This document shows, piece after piece, positions 1 to 9,368 of a stretch of DNA of 16,165 nucleotides. The position numbers and the translations under genes were made by a program. The stretch is from Parcubacteria group bacterium RIFCSPHIGHO2_01_FULL_47_10b (GTDB taxonomy: Bacteria > Patescibacteriota > Minisyncoccia > 2-01-FULL-47-10). The stretch's first letter is position 1. The number at the start of each line of letters is the position of its first letter. The notes under the pieces are model-generated. The model saw nothing but the letters and a program-made list of their open reading frames with translations. It did not search any database and was not told where the DNA came from. The stretch spans positions 15,250 through 31,414 of the forward strand of contig MHXC01000060.1 of the NCBI GenBank assembly GCA_001824325.1, given 5' to 3'.

Positions 1-33
1 ATGGACGGAAATAAAGGTCGGGATACGCACTGT

Positions 34-62
34 TTGCTTCTTGTTCGATCTCATGCTAGACT
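34..62 (+). promoter_or_regulatory. Putative uvrA promoter
   Basis: TTGCTT at 34-39 is separated by 17 bases from TAGACT at 57-62. TGC directly before the -10 gives an extended -10. Each hexamer matches the consensus at 4 of 6 positions. Transcription would start near 69, leaving a leader of about 27 bases before the uvrA ATG. No LexA-type operator is evident in the 95 bases shown. Confidence 0.4.
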
Positions 63-95
63 CGATGCATTTCCAAATTTTCAATAACCTCCTAG

Positions 96-3008
96 ATGTC
101 TCGCGAAACCATTTCAATCAAAGGCGCACGGGTGCACAACCTGAAGAATATATCGCTCGAAATCCCCAAGTATAAATTGGTGGTGATTTCGGGTATGTCG
201 GGGTCGGGAAAGAGCTCGCTGGCATTTGATACGTTGTATGCCGAAGGTCGGCGTCGATATATCGAGTCGTTGTCCTCGTACGCCCGGCAATTTATGGGCC
301 AGATCGAAAAGCCGGACGTTGACCAGATCGACGGGTTGTCCCCGGCAATTGCAATAGACCAGAAGGCTTTGAGCCACAATCCTCGTTCCACAGTTGGCAC
401 GGTAACAGAGATCTATGACTATTTACGTTTGTTATTTGCCCGTGCAGGCGTGCCGCATTGTCCGCAGTGTGGCAAGGTAATCCAAAGCCAGACCATCGAT
501 CAGATAATCGAGCATATATTAGGCATGGAATCGGGTACGCAGGCTGTTATCATGGCGCCGTTGATTGAGGCGAAAAAGGGGCATCACAAAGACGTTTTGT
601 ATGAAATCGATCGGCAGGGGTTTGTGCGTGTGCGGATAAATGGGGCGATAATGCTGTTGGAACAGGCGTTGCAAGCTGAACTCGAGCGGTACAAACAGCA
701 CACGATTGAAGTCGTGGTGGATCGGCTCGTAATACCGTCAAAATCGTTATCGGAAAATGATTATAAAGAAGAACGGTTGCGGGTAGCTGACTCCGTTGAA
801 ACTGCGCTGAAAATCGGAAATGGTCGCCTAATAGTACAGAGCGGCGAAAAGCCTAGGGATCACCTTTACTCTGCCTCCTCGGCCTGCCCAACCTGTGGTA
901 TTAGCATGCCCGAATTAACCCCGAAATTATTCTCCTTCAACTCACCGCAAGGCGCGTGCCCGGAGTGCCACGGTATCGGTTTTAAACTTGAACTCGATCC
1001 TGACTTAGTAGTGCCTGAAAAAGACCTCACAATCGCCGAGGGCGCGCTGCGGCCATGGGCATCGGCTTCGCACCGCGTAGGGCGGCAAAGCTATTTATGG
1101 AGCCGTCTACGCGATGTGTGCGATTTTTATTCGATCCCGCTCAATACTTCCTGGCAGCAATTGTCGAAGCGCCACCAGGAGATTTTATTGTACGGTGGCG
1201 ACGACCCTATCCAAACCGAGTGGAGCAACCGACCGTTTGAGGGCGTGATTACGCAGTTAAAGCGTCGCTACAACGAGACCGATTCGGATGGTGTGCGTCA
1301 GGAAATCGAGCGGTATATGGTTGAAATGCATTGCGAGGTGTGTGATGGCAAACGGCTGAAGACGGAGTTGCTTGCGGTGCGGTTTCACGGCAAAAATATC
1401 GACGAAGTGACGGCTTTATCTATCACTAATTGTTATGCTTTTTTTGATGGCATTAAGTACGATATCGAGACGGGGGCGAGTAAGTCGCTCACCGACAATC
1501 AGCAGCTTATTGCGTTGCCGGTATTAAAAGAGCTCGTAAAACGATTGTCGTTTTTGACGCGAGTAGGCGTTGAGTATTTAACATTGGCGCGGCGCTCGAC
1601 AACGCTTTCCGGTGGCGAGAGCCAGCGCATTAATTTAGCTACACAGATCGGTTCTGGCTTATCAGGCGTTTTGTATATATTAGACGAGCCGTCGATTGGC
1701 TTGCATCAGCGCGACCAAGACCGGCTGGTGCATACGCTCAAGAATCTACGCGATCTGGGCAATACGGTTATCGTGGTCGAGCACGATCGACAGACTATCG
1801 AAGCAGCTGATTGGCTTGTTGATATTGGGCCGGGGGGTGGAAAAAAAGGCGGAACCGTGGTGTTTACGGGCACACCGGAGCAGATCAAAAAGTCAAAAGG
1901 GTTAACCGGTAAGCATCTGGCTGATCCATCGTTGGCGATTGTGAGACGTGCAGACGGGAACGCCGCGGCATCAAAAGTGGCGAGGGCATCGACTCCGATT
2001 TCGAAGCCACAGACACTGACACTGTCTGGCGCCACCCATCACAACCTAAAAAACGTTACCGTTGAAATTCCTTTAGGAAAGCTCATTACCGTGACTGGCG
2101 TTTCTGGTTCGGGAAAAAGCTCGCTGATCCTTGATACGCTTGCGCGCGCGATGAACCAACATTTGTACCATGCAAAAGCAAAGCCTGGCGAGTTCAAAAA
2201 ACTGACCGGCACTGAATATATAGACCGATTAGTCGACATTAACCAATCGCCTATTGGCAGAACGCCGCGCTCGAACCCAGCTACATATACCGGCATATTC
2301 GATCTGATCCGAACAATGTATGCGCAAACCAACGAAGCGCGAGTTCGCGGATACCAGCCGGGGCGCTTTAGTTTTAACGTAAAAAGCGGACGGTGCGAGG
2401 CGTGCCAAGGCCAGGGTGTGAATCGTATTGAGATGCAGCTGTTGCCAGATGTGTATGTAACGTGCGATGTGTGCAAAGGAACTCGCTATCAGAAAGAGGT
2501 TCTGGAGGTGCACTACAATGGGAAGCATATCGCCGAAGTTCTGGAAATGGAAATCGCCGAGGCACATGAGTTTTTCAAAAATATCCCACAGCTAAAAAGA
2601 CGGTTGGGGTTGCTCAACGAGATTGGCCTTGACTATATCGAGCTTGGCCAGCCCGCGCCCACGCTGTCGGGCGGAGAAGCACAACGTATTAAATTAGCCA
2701 AAGAGCTCACCCAGTTCCGTGGCAAACACACGTTATATATTCTCGATGAACCCACGACCGGCCTGCATTTCGAAGATACGGTGAAACTATTGAAGATTTT
2801 GCATCAGCTTGTGGAACAGGGTAATACGGTGTTACTCATCGAACATAACCTTGATGTTATCGCCAGTAGTGACTGGATTATTGACCTTGGTCCTGATGGT
2901 GGCGATGCAGGTGGCTACATCATTGCTACTGGAACGCCAAGCGAAATTGCTCGCGAGAAAAAGTCCTACACGGGACAATATTTGCGAAAGATGCTCTTGG
3001 GAGTATAG
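96..3008 (+). CDS. uvrA: UvrABC excinuclease subunit A
   Basis: This is the damage-recognition ATPase of nucleotide excision repair. As a dimer it scans DNA with UvrB and loads it at lesions, and it acts in the cytoplasm. The 970 residues carry both ABC modules. Walker A motifs lie at about 33-41 (GMSGSGKSS) and 668-676 (GVSGSGKSS), signatures at 504-510 (LSGGESQ) and 857-863 (LSGGEAQ), and Walker B motifs at about 526-532 and 880-886 (LYILDEP). CxxC pairs lie at 122/125, 264/267, 288/291 and 413/416; C767/C770 with C790/C793 forms the C-terminal zinc module. The length is slightly above the usual 940-960. The ATG at 96 starts the standard N-terminus (SRETISIKGARVHNL). There is no Shine-Dalgarno; the bases before the ATG include CCTCCT, its complement. 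The next gene begins 7 bases after the stop, so the two are probably co-transcribed. Confidence 0.98.
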   Translation: MSRETISIKGARVHNLKNISLEIPKYKLVVISGMSGSGKSSLAFDTLYAEGRRRYIESLSSYARQFMGQIEKPDVDQIDGLSPAIAIDQKALSHNPRSTVGTVTEIYDYLRLLFARAGVPHCPQCGKVIQSQTIDQIIEHILGMESGTQAVIMAPLIEAKKGHHKDVLYEIDRQGFVRVRINGAIMLLEQALQAELERYKQHTIEVVVDRLVIPSKSLSENDYKEERLRVADSVETALKIGNGRLIVQSGEKPRDHLYSASSACPTCGISMPELTPKLFSFNSPQGACPECHGIGFKLELDPDLVVPEKDLTIAEGALRPWASASHRVGRQSYLWSRLRDVCDFYSIPLNTSWQQLSKRHQEILLYGGDDPIQTEWSNRPFEGVITQLKRRYNETDSDGVRQEIERYMVEMHCEVCDGKRLKTELLAVRFHGKNIDEVTALSITNCYAFFDGIKYDIETGASKSLTDNQQLIALPVLKELVKRLSFLTRVGVEYLTLARRSTTLSGGESQRINLATQIGSGLSGVLYILDEPSIGLHQRDQDRLVHTLKNLRDLGNTVIVVEHDRQTIEAADWLVDIGPGGGKKGGTVVFTGTPEQIKKSKGLTGKHLADPSLAIVRRADGNAAASKVARASTPISKPQTLTLSGATHHNLKNVTVEIPLGKLITVTGVSGSGKSSLILDTLARAMNQHLYHAKAKPGEFKKLTGTEYIDRLVDINQSPIGRTPRSNPATYTGIFDLIRTMYAQTNEARVRGYQPGRFSFNVKSGRCEACQGQGVNRIEMQLLPDVYVTCDVCKGTRYQKEVLEVHYNGKHIAEVLEMEIAEAHEFFKNIPQLKRRLGLLNEIGLDYIELGQPAPTLSGGEAQRIKLAKELTQFRGKHTLYILDEPTTGLHFEDTVKLLKILHQLVEQGNTVLLIEHNLDVIASSDWIIDLGPDGGDAGGYIIATGTPSEIAREKKSYTGQYLRKMLLGV

Positions 3009-3015
3009 TGGATCT

Positions 3016-4038
3016 ATGGACGAACTTCTCGACCAATCAATACTGGCAACAGTAGTATATTATGATGTACTGGGCGCGCCGTTAAATGTGCTTGAATTGT
3101 GGAAATATCGGGTAAGGATTGAGCGATTTGTCGACGCACAGAGGCGAAAAATTCGAGCGCCGCGAACGCGACCAGTGCTCAGTGACATTATGCGACGTTT
3201 AGATAAGAGCGAGCTATTGCGAAAACATCTCACTGAACACAATGGGTATTATATGTTATCTGATAGGCATGGATTCTTTGAAGCCCGCATGCACGATCGA
3301 AAAATCGCAAATGCCAAGTGGAACTTGCTGCGTCGATATATTGCCCGATTGCAAGCAATCCCGTTCGTTCGAGGCGTATTTATTTCTGGCTCGGTGGCTC
3401 TTGGCGTGTCCTCGGAAGCGAGCGATCTTGATGTACTCATTGTTACCGCACACGGTCGAATTTGGACGTGCCGGCTCTTGGTCACCCTCTGGATGCAGCT
3501 GTGGGGCGTGCGACGGATCGGCGATATCACGAAAGACAAAATTTGTCTCAATCACTTTATCACTGACGAAAGTCTGCATATTCCGTACAAGAGTTTATAT
3601 AACGCACAGACCTATTTGCATTTAATTCCGGTGAAAGATCTATTGGGCGGGTTGCGAGCACGGTTTTACACCGAAAACGCATGGATATTTGATTACTGCG
3701 GCGCAGGTATAGACGATTTTGATCCGCGCGTATCTGATATTCGGACAATACCTTTGCGACGATGGCGCGATTGGTTGCGGCGGTTTTTCGAGGCGCCATT
3801 GGGCACGAAGCTGGGCGATACGCTCGAACACTGGGTTCGTTCCTATCAAAAAAAGCGCATCGAGAATGATCCACGGACATACGAGGAAGGCGGGCGCGTG
3901 GTTGCCGATGACATGCATTTAGAGTTTCACCCACGGTCGAAGGAGAAAGAGGTGTTGGAGAAATACAACGAAAAACTGCGACAAATCAAGCTAAATCAAT
4001 TTGCACACGAGACCGATTCGGGCTTGAAAAAGGTATAA
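3016..4038 (+). CDS. Nucleotidyltransferase-domain protein
   Basis: This 340-residue protein has a Pol-beta-type nucleotidyltransferase signature. G124-S125 opens the GS motif (SGSVALG), followed by S136-D137-L138-D139 (SDLDVLIV), the usual GS...DxD pattern for metal binding and nucleotidyl transfer. Residues 1-85 are basic and helical and may form a winged helix. The C-terminal third is charged, with no recognised domain. The substrate cannot be deduced. In this superfamily it could be a small molecule, RNA or protein. The open frame extends back into uvrA, but the ATG at 3016, 7 bases after the uvrA stop, is the first sensible start. The coupling suggests co-expression with uvrA, which is not evidence of a repair role. 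It converges on hicA with a 9-base gap and no visible terminator. Confidence 0.8.
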   Translation: MDELLDQSILATVVYYDVLGAPLNVLELWKYRVRIERFVDAQRRKIRAPRTRPVLSDIMRRLDKSELLRKHLTEHNGYYMLSDRHGFFEARMHDRKIANAKWNLLRRYIARLQAIPFVRGVFISGSVALGVSSEASDLDVLIVTAHGRIWTCRLLVTLWMQLWGVRRIGDITKDKICLNHFITDESLHIPYKSLYNAQTYLHLIPVKDLLGGLRARFYTENAWIFDYCGAGIDDFDPRVSDIRTIPLRRWRDWLRRFFEAPLGTKLGDTLEHWVRSYQKKRIENDPRTYEEGGRVVADDMHLEFHPRSKEKEVLEKYNEKLRQIKLNQFAHETDSGLKKV

Positions 4039-4047
4039 TGATTGATA

Positions 4048-4242
4048 CTATGAAAGTCCTGCCTGCTTCAGAATTGCATGCAGCGTTCCTTTTGGCAGAT
4101 CTTTGGGGTGAAATGGAACAGTGACTCGACGTTGGGAAGTCGGGTTATAGAAAATAAAATGACTTCCTTTCCTCCGTTTCAGTATGAAGCCATTTTTTCT
4201 CAACAGAATAATTACCTGCTTTGGAGTAAGGACTTTAGGCAT
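4048..4242 (-). CDS. hicA: HicA family mRNA interferase toxin
   Basis: This 64-residue protein has the HicA double-stranded-RNA-binding-like fold. The conserved core is LLRKNGFILKRRKGSHFIF, with the catalytic histidine expected at H28 after G26-S27. A second conserved stretch (VTVPFHP...LPKGTLHAIL) ends in the usual C-terminal helix. HicA toxins cleave mRNA without need of the ribosome and are neutralised by HicB. The length of about 60 residues is typical. The start overlaps the end of hicB by 8 bases, so translation is probably coupled. The antitoxin is first here, the reverse of the E. coli hicAB order. The toxin looks intact. Confidence 0.9.
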   Translation of the reverse strand: MPKVLTPKQVIILLRKNGFILKRRKGSHFIFYNPTSQRRVTVPFHPKDLPKGTLHAILKQAGLS

Positions 4243-4501
4243 AGGTTTTTTGCGGCGTTGCTATCTCAATTTCTCCCATATATGCTGGCAATTGTTCAAG
4301 GCCAATAAATTCTTTTTCACTCGCTACATCTTCGAGATATAGTTCTGCTGCTTCACGAGCCATTTGTAGGGCCTTTTCAAAATTTTTTCCATAGGTAACG
4401 CAACCAGGTAAAGAAGGGACAAGAACAGTAAAACCTCCCTCTGGTTCGGGGTAGAGAATTACCTGCAGTCGAAGATGTGATTGTAGCAATTTCTTTTTCA
4501 T
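4235..4501 (-). CDS. hicB: HicB family antitoxin
   Basis: This 88-residue protein has the HicB partial RNase H-like fold. The conserved core covers about residues 14-58: a strand (LQVILYPEPEGGFTVLVPSL), then PGCVTYG, then a helix (EKALQMAREAAELYLE). The 30 residues after this core show no clear ribbon-helix-helix or helix-turn-helix, so this looks like the short HicB type that neutralises HicA without its own DNA-binding domain. A promoter lies just upstream with its -10 about 11 bases from the ATG, so the mRNA should be nearly leaderless. The gene is divergent from groES; the two starts are 220 bases apart. Confidence 0.9.
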   Translation of the reverse strand: MKKKLLQSHLRLQVILYPEPEGGFTVLVPSLPGCVTYGKNFEKALQMAREAAELYLEDVASEKEFIGLEQLPAYMGEIEIATPQKTYA

Positions 4502-4511
4502 ACGTACTACT

Positions 4512-4539
4512 ATTATTGCAGATTTTTGTTACTCGTCAA
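4512..4539 (-). promoter_or_regulatory. hicBA promoter
   Basis: Read on the minus strand, TTGACG (4539-4534) is followed by a 16-base spacer and AATAAT (4517-4512). Each box matches 5 of 6 consensus bases. The expected transcription start is near 4505, only about 4 bases from the hicB ATG at 4501, which implies a nearly leaderless transcript. No obvious palindrome overlaps the boxes. Confidence 0.6.
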
Positions 4540-4581
4540 CTAGCGCGCCAGTGGTAACCACTATTATCCGTAAAGCAAATT

Positions 4582-4608
4582 TTAGCACTCTTGACATGTG
4601 AGTGCTAA
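4582..4608. promoter_or_regulatory. CIRCE operator (HrcA binding site)
   Basis: A perfect inverted repeat, TTAGCACTC - 9 bases - GAGTGCTAA, matches the classical CIRCE element at all 18 arm positions. The HrcA repressor binds CIRCE and is released when GroEL is occupied by unfolded protein. hrcA is not in this window. The 9-base loop contains the complete -35 hexamer of the groESL promoter, so bound HrcA would block RNA polymerase directly. Confidence 0.97.
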
Positions 4609-4619
4609 TTTCATATACT
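4591..4619 (+). promoter_or_regulatory. groESL promoter
   Basis: TTGACA (perfect) at 4591-4596, a 17-base spacer, and TATACT at 4614-4619 form a near-consensus vegetative sigma promoter. The start would be near 4626, giving a leader of about 95 bases before groES. The -35 lies inside the CIRCE loop. The leader has no Shine-Dalgarno sequence next to the groES ATG. Confidence 0.9.
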
Positions 4620-4721
4620 TCGAGTATCGATAGCGTGACGGCTCTGAACATCGAAACATGCAAACAGCTGAAACGCTAACATATCAGAATACAATAATAA
4701 TTTTTAACGCTACGTACACAT

Positions 4722-5012
4722 ATGAAACTACAGCCACTACACGACCATATCGTTTTACAGCCACTAACGGAGGAAAAAAAGACAAAGGGTGGCATTGTGC
4801 TACCGGAGACAGTAGATAAGGATAAGCCGGAGATGGGTAAGGTGTTAGCCGTTGGTCCGGGGAAGCGAGATGACAGTGGAAAGCTCATTGTAATGGGTGT
4901 AAAAATTGGCGACAAGGTATTATTTAAATCATATGCGCCGGATGAATTTGAAATTGACGGCGACAAAGTGCTGGTAGCAAAGGAGTCTGACATTTTGGCA
5001 ATCATAAAATAG
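4722..5012 (+). CDS. groES: Co-chaperonin GroES (Hsp10)
   Basis: GroES forms the seven-subunit lid that closes the GroEL chamber and allows ATP-driven folding in the cytoplasm. The 96 residues match the family length. The N-terminus (MKLQPLHDHIVLQPL) is typical. The mobile loop lies at about 17-33 with the GroEL-contacting KGGIVLP segment. The centre has GKVLAVGPGKRDDSG, and the C-terminus is DKVLVAKESDILAII. It is the first gene of the CIRCE-controlled operon, 46 bases before groEL. There is no Shine-Dalgarno before the ATG. Confidence 0.98.
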   Translation: MKLQPLHDHIVLQPLTEEKKTKGGIVLPETVDKDKPEMGKVLAVGPGKRDDSGKLIVMGVKIGDKVLFKSYAPDEFEIDGDKVLVAKESDILAIIK

Positions 5013-5022
5013 CCCGAGATAA

Positions 5023-6690
<1,668 letters not shown>

Positions 6691-6735
6691 GATGAATGGT
6701 AATGAGTGAGGCGGGATGTAATGACAGCAAAACTG

Positions 6736-6744
6736 TGCTATACT
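6736..6744 (+). promoter_or_regulatory. Extended -10 promoter of the lemA-htpX cluster
   Basis: TGCTATACT at 6736-6744 is an extended -10 with a TATACT hexamer, the same hexamer as the groESL promoter. No good -35 lies 17 bases upstream. Transcription would begin near 6751, about 21 bases before the ATG at 6772. No CIRCE is present here. Confidence 0.55.
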
Positions 6745-6771
6745 AGCTCCATAACTTCCTAACCATTCTTC

Positions 6772-7014
6772 ATGGAGCTACTCAATGTTTCGACCGCAGA
6801 GATCCTTGGTATTCTCGGATTTCTGATGACTATTATTGCGTTTTCGCTTGACCAATTGGCTGGCGGAAAGAGCGACAAGACGACGCTTAATTTATTAACG
6901 TTGCTCGGGTCGTTTCTGATCGCCGTGTATTTGTGGTCAACGGCGAGCTTGATTTTGGCGATATTGGTGCTGATTTGGAGCGTGTTGGCACTTATTGCGT
7001 TGTTGAAAAAATAA
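6772..7014 (+). CDS. Small membrane protein, CBU_0592-like
   Basis: This 80-residue, very hydrophobic protein has probable membrane segments at about 9-28, 41-56 and 58-78. A short polar loop (GGKSDKT) follows the first. The arrangement (LGILGFL... then LLTLLGSFLIAVYLW, then a final IWSVLALIALLKK) resembles CBU_0592-type small membrane proteins, recognised from memory of the pattern only. No function is known to me. It heads a run with 38, 41 and 21-base gaps leading into lemA, htpX and a DUF3137-like gene, so it may belong to the same envelope function. The ATG lies about 21 bases after the predicted transcription start, with no Shine-Dalgarno. Confidence 0.7.
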   Translation: MELLNVSTAEILGILGFLMTIIAFSLDQLAGGKSDKTTLNLLTLLGSFLIAVYLWSTASLILAILVLIWSVLALIALLKK

Positions 7015-7052
7015 ATTACCCATACGCGGACTAACAAATTAACAAAGCGATC

Positions 7053-7613
7053 ATGAACTCATTGTCTTGGGTTATTGCGATTATCGTCGTCATAGCTTTA
7101 TACGTCGTTGCCTTATACAATTCATTGGTTAAACGCAAGAACCGCGTGAACGAGGCGTGGGCTGATATCGAGGTGCAGCTCAAGCGACGCCATAACTTGA
7201 TTCCAAATGTTGTGGAAACGGTGAAGGGATATGCGAAGCATGAAAAGGGTGTGTTTGAAAAGGTGACCAAGGCACGCGCAGACGCAGCCAGCGCAAAGTC
7301 GCCAAAAGCGCAGGGAGACGCAGAGAATATGTTGAGCGCCACATTGAAAACATTGTTCGCAGTTGCAGAGAATTATCCAGACTTGAAGGCCAATGTAAAC
7401 TTTCTCGAATTGCAGCGCGAATTGAGTGATACCGAAGACAAGATTCAAGCCGCTCGACGATTCTATAACAGCAATGTGCGTGACTTTAACACAGCTATCG
7501 AGTCTGTGCCGACCAATATCGTCGCCGGTATCTTTGGCTTTAAGCAGCGCGATATGTTTGAGATCAGCGACGAGGCAGTTCGATCGGTGCCGCAGGTGAG
7601 TTTTGAAGCGTAG
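7053..7613 (+). CDS. lemA: LemA family membrane protein
   Basis: This 186-residue protein has one N-terminal membrane anchor (about 5-24) and a long helical domain. The family hallmark follows the anchor: NSLVKRKNRVNEAWADIEVQ, then KRRHNLIPNVVETVKGYA. The middle is coiled and alanine-rich. The conserved NFLELQRELSDTEDKIQAAR and YNSNVRDFNTAIESVPTN segments close the domain. LemA proteins are widespread and tend to occur beside HtpX-type proteases; their molecular role is unsettled, with envelope homeostasis the usual suggestion. Placement immediately before htpX fits that pattern. The start is an ATG without Shine-Dalgarno. Confidence 0.96.
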   Translation: MNSLSWVIAIIVVIALYVVALYNSLVKRKNRVNEAWADIEVQLKRRHNLIPNVVETVKGYAKHEKGVFEKVTKARADAASAKSPKAQGDAENMLSATLKTLFAVAENYPDLKANVNFLELQRELSDTEDKIQAARRFYNSNVRDFNTAIESVPTNIVAGIFGFKQRDMFEISDEAVRSVPQVSFEA

Positions 7614-7654
7614 ATCGTAGTGTCGTAGATATTCGGGTCGTAGCGCACTCACTC

Positions 7655-8554
7655 ATGTCCAACTTATACACCCAGCAATCAAGCAACATCACGAAGACGT
7701 GGCTATTTCTCGCGTTCTTTTTGGTGCTGGTGATTGCGATTGGGTTTGTGTTTGCGCAGGCACTTGGTAATCCGACGATTTTATACGCGGCAGTGGGACT
7801 GGCGCTTGTTCTCAATGTTGGATCGTATTGGTATTCGGATAAATTAGTGCTGGGGATCTCGAAGGCAAAGCCCGCTGATGAGCAAGTGTATATTGAGCTC
7901 CATCGTATTGTCGAAAACTTGGCTATTACCGCTGGGTTGCCGAAGCCACGCGTATATGTGATGCAAGAGCCGCAGCCCAACGCGTTTGCAACCGGTCGTG
8001 ATCCGAAGCACGCAGTGATAGCAGTAACCACGGGGCTCATAGATGTGCTTGACCGCAAGGAGCTCGAGGGCGTAATAGCGCATGAGCTTGCGCATATTGG
8101 CAATCGGGACATGCTACTGACTACCGTAGTTGTGGTATTAGCCGGTTTTATTTCGATTCTGTCGGATATGTTTTTACGCTGGCAGTTTTACGGAGGGCAT
8201 CGTCGGAGTACCAGTCGCGAAGGTAATCAAGCTGCAGGGATCTTTATGATTGTTGCCCTGGTTTTGGCAATTATCGGGCCGTTACTCGCGCTCTTGATTC
8301 GACTAGCTATCAGCCGTAAGCGAGAGTTTCTGGCTGACGCCAGTGGTGCGATGCTGACGCGCTACCCCGAAGGCCTCGCATCTGCCCTACAAAAAATCAG
8401 CGCATATCCGCAAACAGCGCGCGTAGCCACGAAGCCAACAGCATCTCTTTTTATTGCAAATCCGTTTCGTGGTAAGCGCCTAAGCGCACTATTTATGACA
8501 CACCCGCCAATCGAAGAGCGCGTGAAGGCGTTGTTGGATAATGTCAAGGAATAA
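7655..8554 (+). CDS. htpX: HtpX-like membrane zinc metalloprotease (M48)
   Basis: HtpX is a membrane-embedded metalloprotease that degrades damaged or misfolded membrane proteins. At 299 residues it is of usual length. Two N-terminal membrane helices (about 17-35 and 41-58) are followed by the catalytic domain. The zinc motif HELAH is at 143-147, with E144 catalytic, and the third ligand is E224 in the REFLADASGA motif. Two further hydrophobic helices lie at about 155-173 and 192-216. The C-terminus holds HPPIEERVKAL, a conserved M48B ending. All catalytic residues are present. It follows lemA by 41 bases, and that gap contains several TCGTAG repeats. Proximity to groESL is suggestive of a stress cluster, but no CIRCE precedes this operon. 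Confidence 0.95.
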   Translation: MSNLYTQQSSNITKTWLFLAFFLVLVIAIGFVFAQALGNPTILYAAVGLALVLNVGSYWYSDKLVLGISKAKPADEQVYIELHRIVENLAITAGLPKPRVYVMQEPQPNAFATGRDPKHAVIAVTTGLIDVLDRKELEGVIAHELAHIGNRDMLLTTVVVVLAGFISILSDMFLRWQFYGGHRRSTSREGNQAAGIFMIVALVLAIIGPLLALLIRLAISRKREFLADASGAMLTRYPEGLASALQKISAYPQTARVATKPTASLFIANPFRGKRLSALFMTHPPIEERVKALLDNVKE

Positions 8555-8575
8555 TTTTTTTGACTATATGCATGT

Positions 8576-9361
8576 ATGGCGAAATCCGGATACATCGCTG
8601 ATTCATGGGAGCGGTTTGAAGAGGAGATAGGGGCATCGATAAAACGCTCGCGTGCGACGTGGGTTATATCAGCTGTTGTTTTAGTAATTGTAAGCGTAGT
8701 ACTGATTCGATACGCAGTTACACACGAATCAGGAAACGAAATTATAGCTCTTTTATTTCTGTTGACAGTTGTGATAAGAGGGTTTGTGACATGGTATAAG
8801 AACATTGTAGATTCAATGATCTTTTATTTTTTGGAAAGTAATGGATTCTCGAAAGCGAAAGTGCCGCAGATTGAAATGTTCCAATGTAAACTATTTGCGA
8901 AGGGTCGGGATAAAACAATCTCGAAATTTCATCAAAATGAGAAGATAAAGACCTCATATTTCAAATATCAATTCACTACTGGTCGCGGTCGCAGCAGACA
9001 TACGACACACCTTGATATATTTGTCAGCGACACGCGCGATTCGTTTCCGTACATTGAAATTTCTCCCGATAGGACGATGCTTCACGGAGGAGTACGCTTC
9101 GGTTGGCGTCGTATAGCGCTTGAGAGCAATGAATTTAACGAGCACTACACAGTGTATGTCAAAAATTCTAACATATCTGAGGATTGGAAGGTGTACAAAC
9201 TATTGGAGCCCAACGTGATTGAGCTATTAGCCAGAATTCAAGCAGATGCATTCTCAATTGAAATAGTCGGTAATCAGATGTTTTTCATATTTGACCAATT
9301 ACCTCGCAAACACGCTCAACTCGAGGCGATTTTATTGTTGATCGAAAAGATTAATGAGTGA
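8576..9361 (+). CDS. DUF3137-like membrane protein
   Basis: This 261-residue protein has an amphipathic N-terminus (about 1-25), two membrane segments (about 29-46 and 55-73) and a soluble domain. The region from about 100 shows Phe/Tyr-rich strands (YFKYQFTTGRGRSRHTTHLDIFV). Around 176-236 it resembles DUF3137 proteins: LESNEFNEHYTVYV, then a PNVIELLARI helix, then NQMFFIF. The function is unknown. DUF3137 proteins often sit beside LemA, which supports the call and suggests a shared envelope role. It starts 21 bases after htpX with no Shine-Dalgarno and is probably the last gene of the run. Family assignment rests on pattern recall and context. Confidence 0.6.
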   Translation: MAKSGYIADSWERFEEEIGASIKRSRATWVISAVVLVIVSVVLIRYAVTHESGNEIIALLFLLTVVIRGFVTWYKNIVDSMIFYFLESNGFSKAKVPQIEMFQCKLFAKGRDKTISKFHQNEKIKTSYFKYQFTTGRGRSRHTTHLDIFVSDTRDSFPYIEISPDRTMLHGGVRFGWRRIALESNEFNEHYTVYVKNSNISEDWKVYKLLEPNVIELLARIQADAFSIEIVGNQMFFIFDQLPRKHAQLEAILLLIEKINE

Positions 9362-9368
9362 ACAATCC

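Noticed and set aside
1..87. 28-codon frame opening at the first base
   Set aside because: It may be a chance frame or the tail of an upstream gene; too short to support, and it overlaps the putative uvrA promoter.
2039..2476. 145-codon minus-strand frame inside uvrA
   Set aside because: It lies opposite the second Walker A and zinc module of uvrA and shows no protein family pattern.
2809..3015. Upstream extension of the nucleotidyltransferase into uvrA
   Set aside because: This would overlap 200 bases of uvrA in another frame. The ATG at 3016 directly after the uvrA stop is the natural start.
4034..4124. TATAAT at 4034-4039 followed by a 24-codon frame at 4050
   Set aside because: There is no matching -35, and the small frame is antisense to hicA with no recognisable content. 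The TATAAT overlaps the nucleotidyltransferase stop codon and is probably chance.
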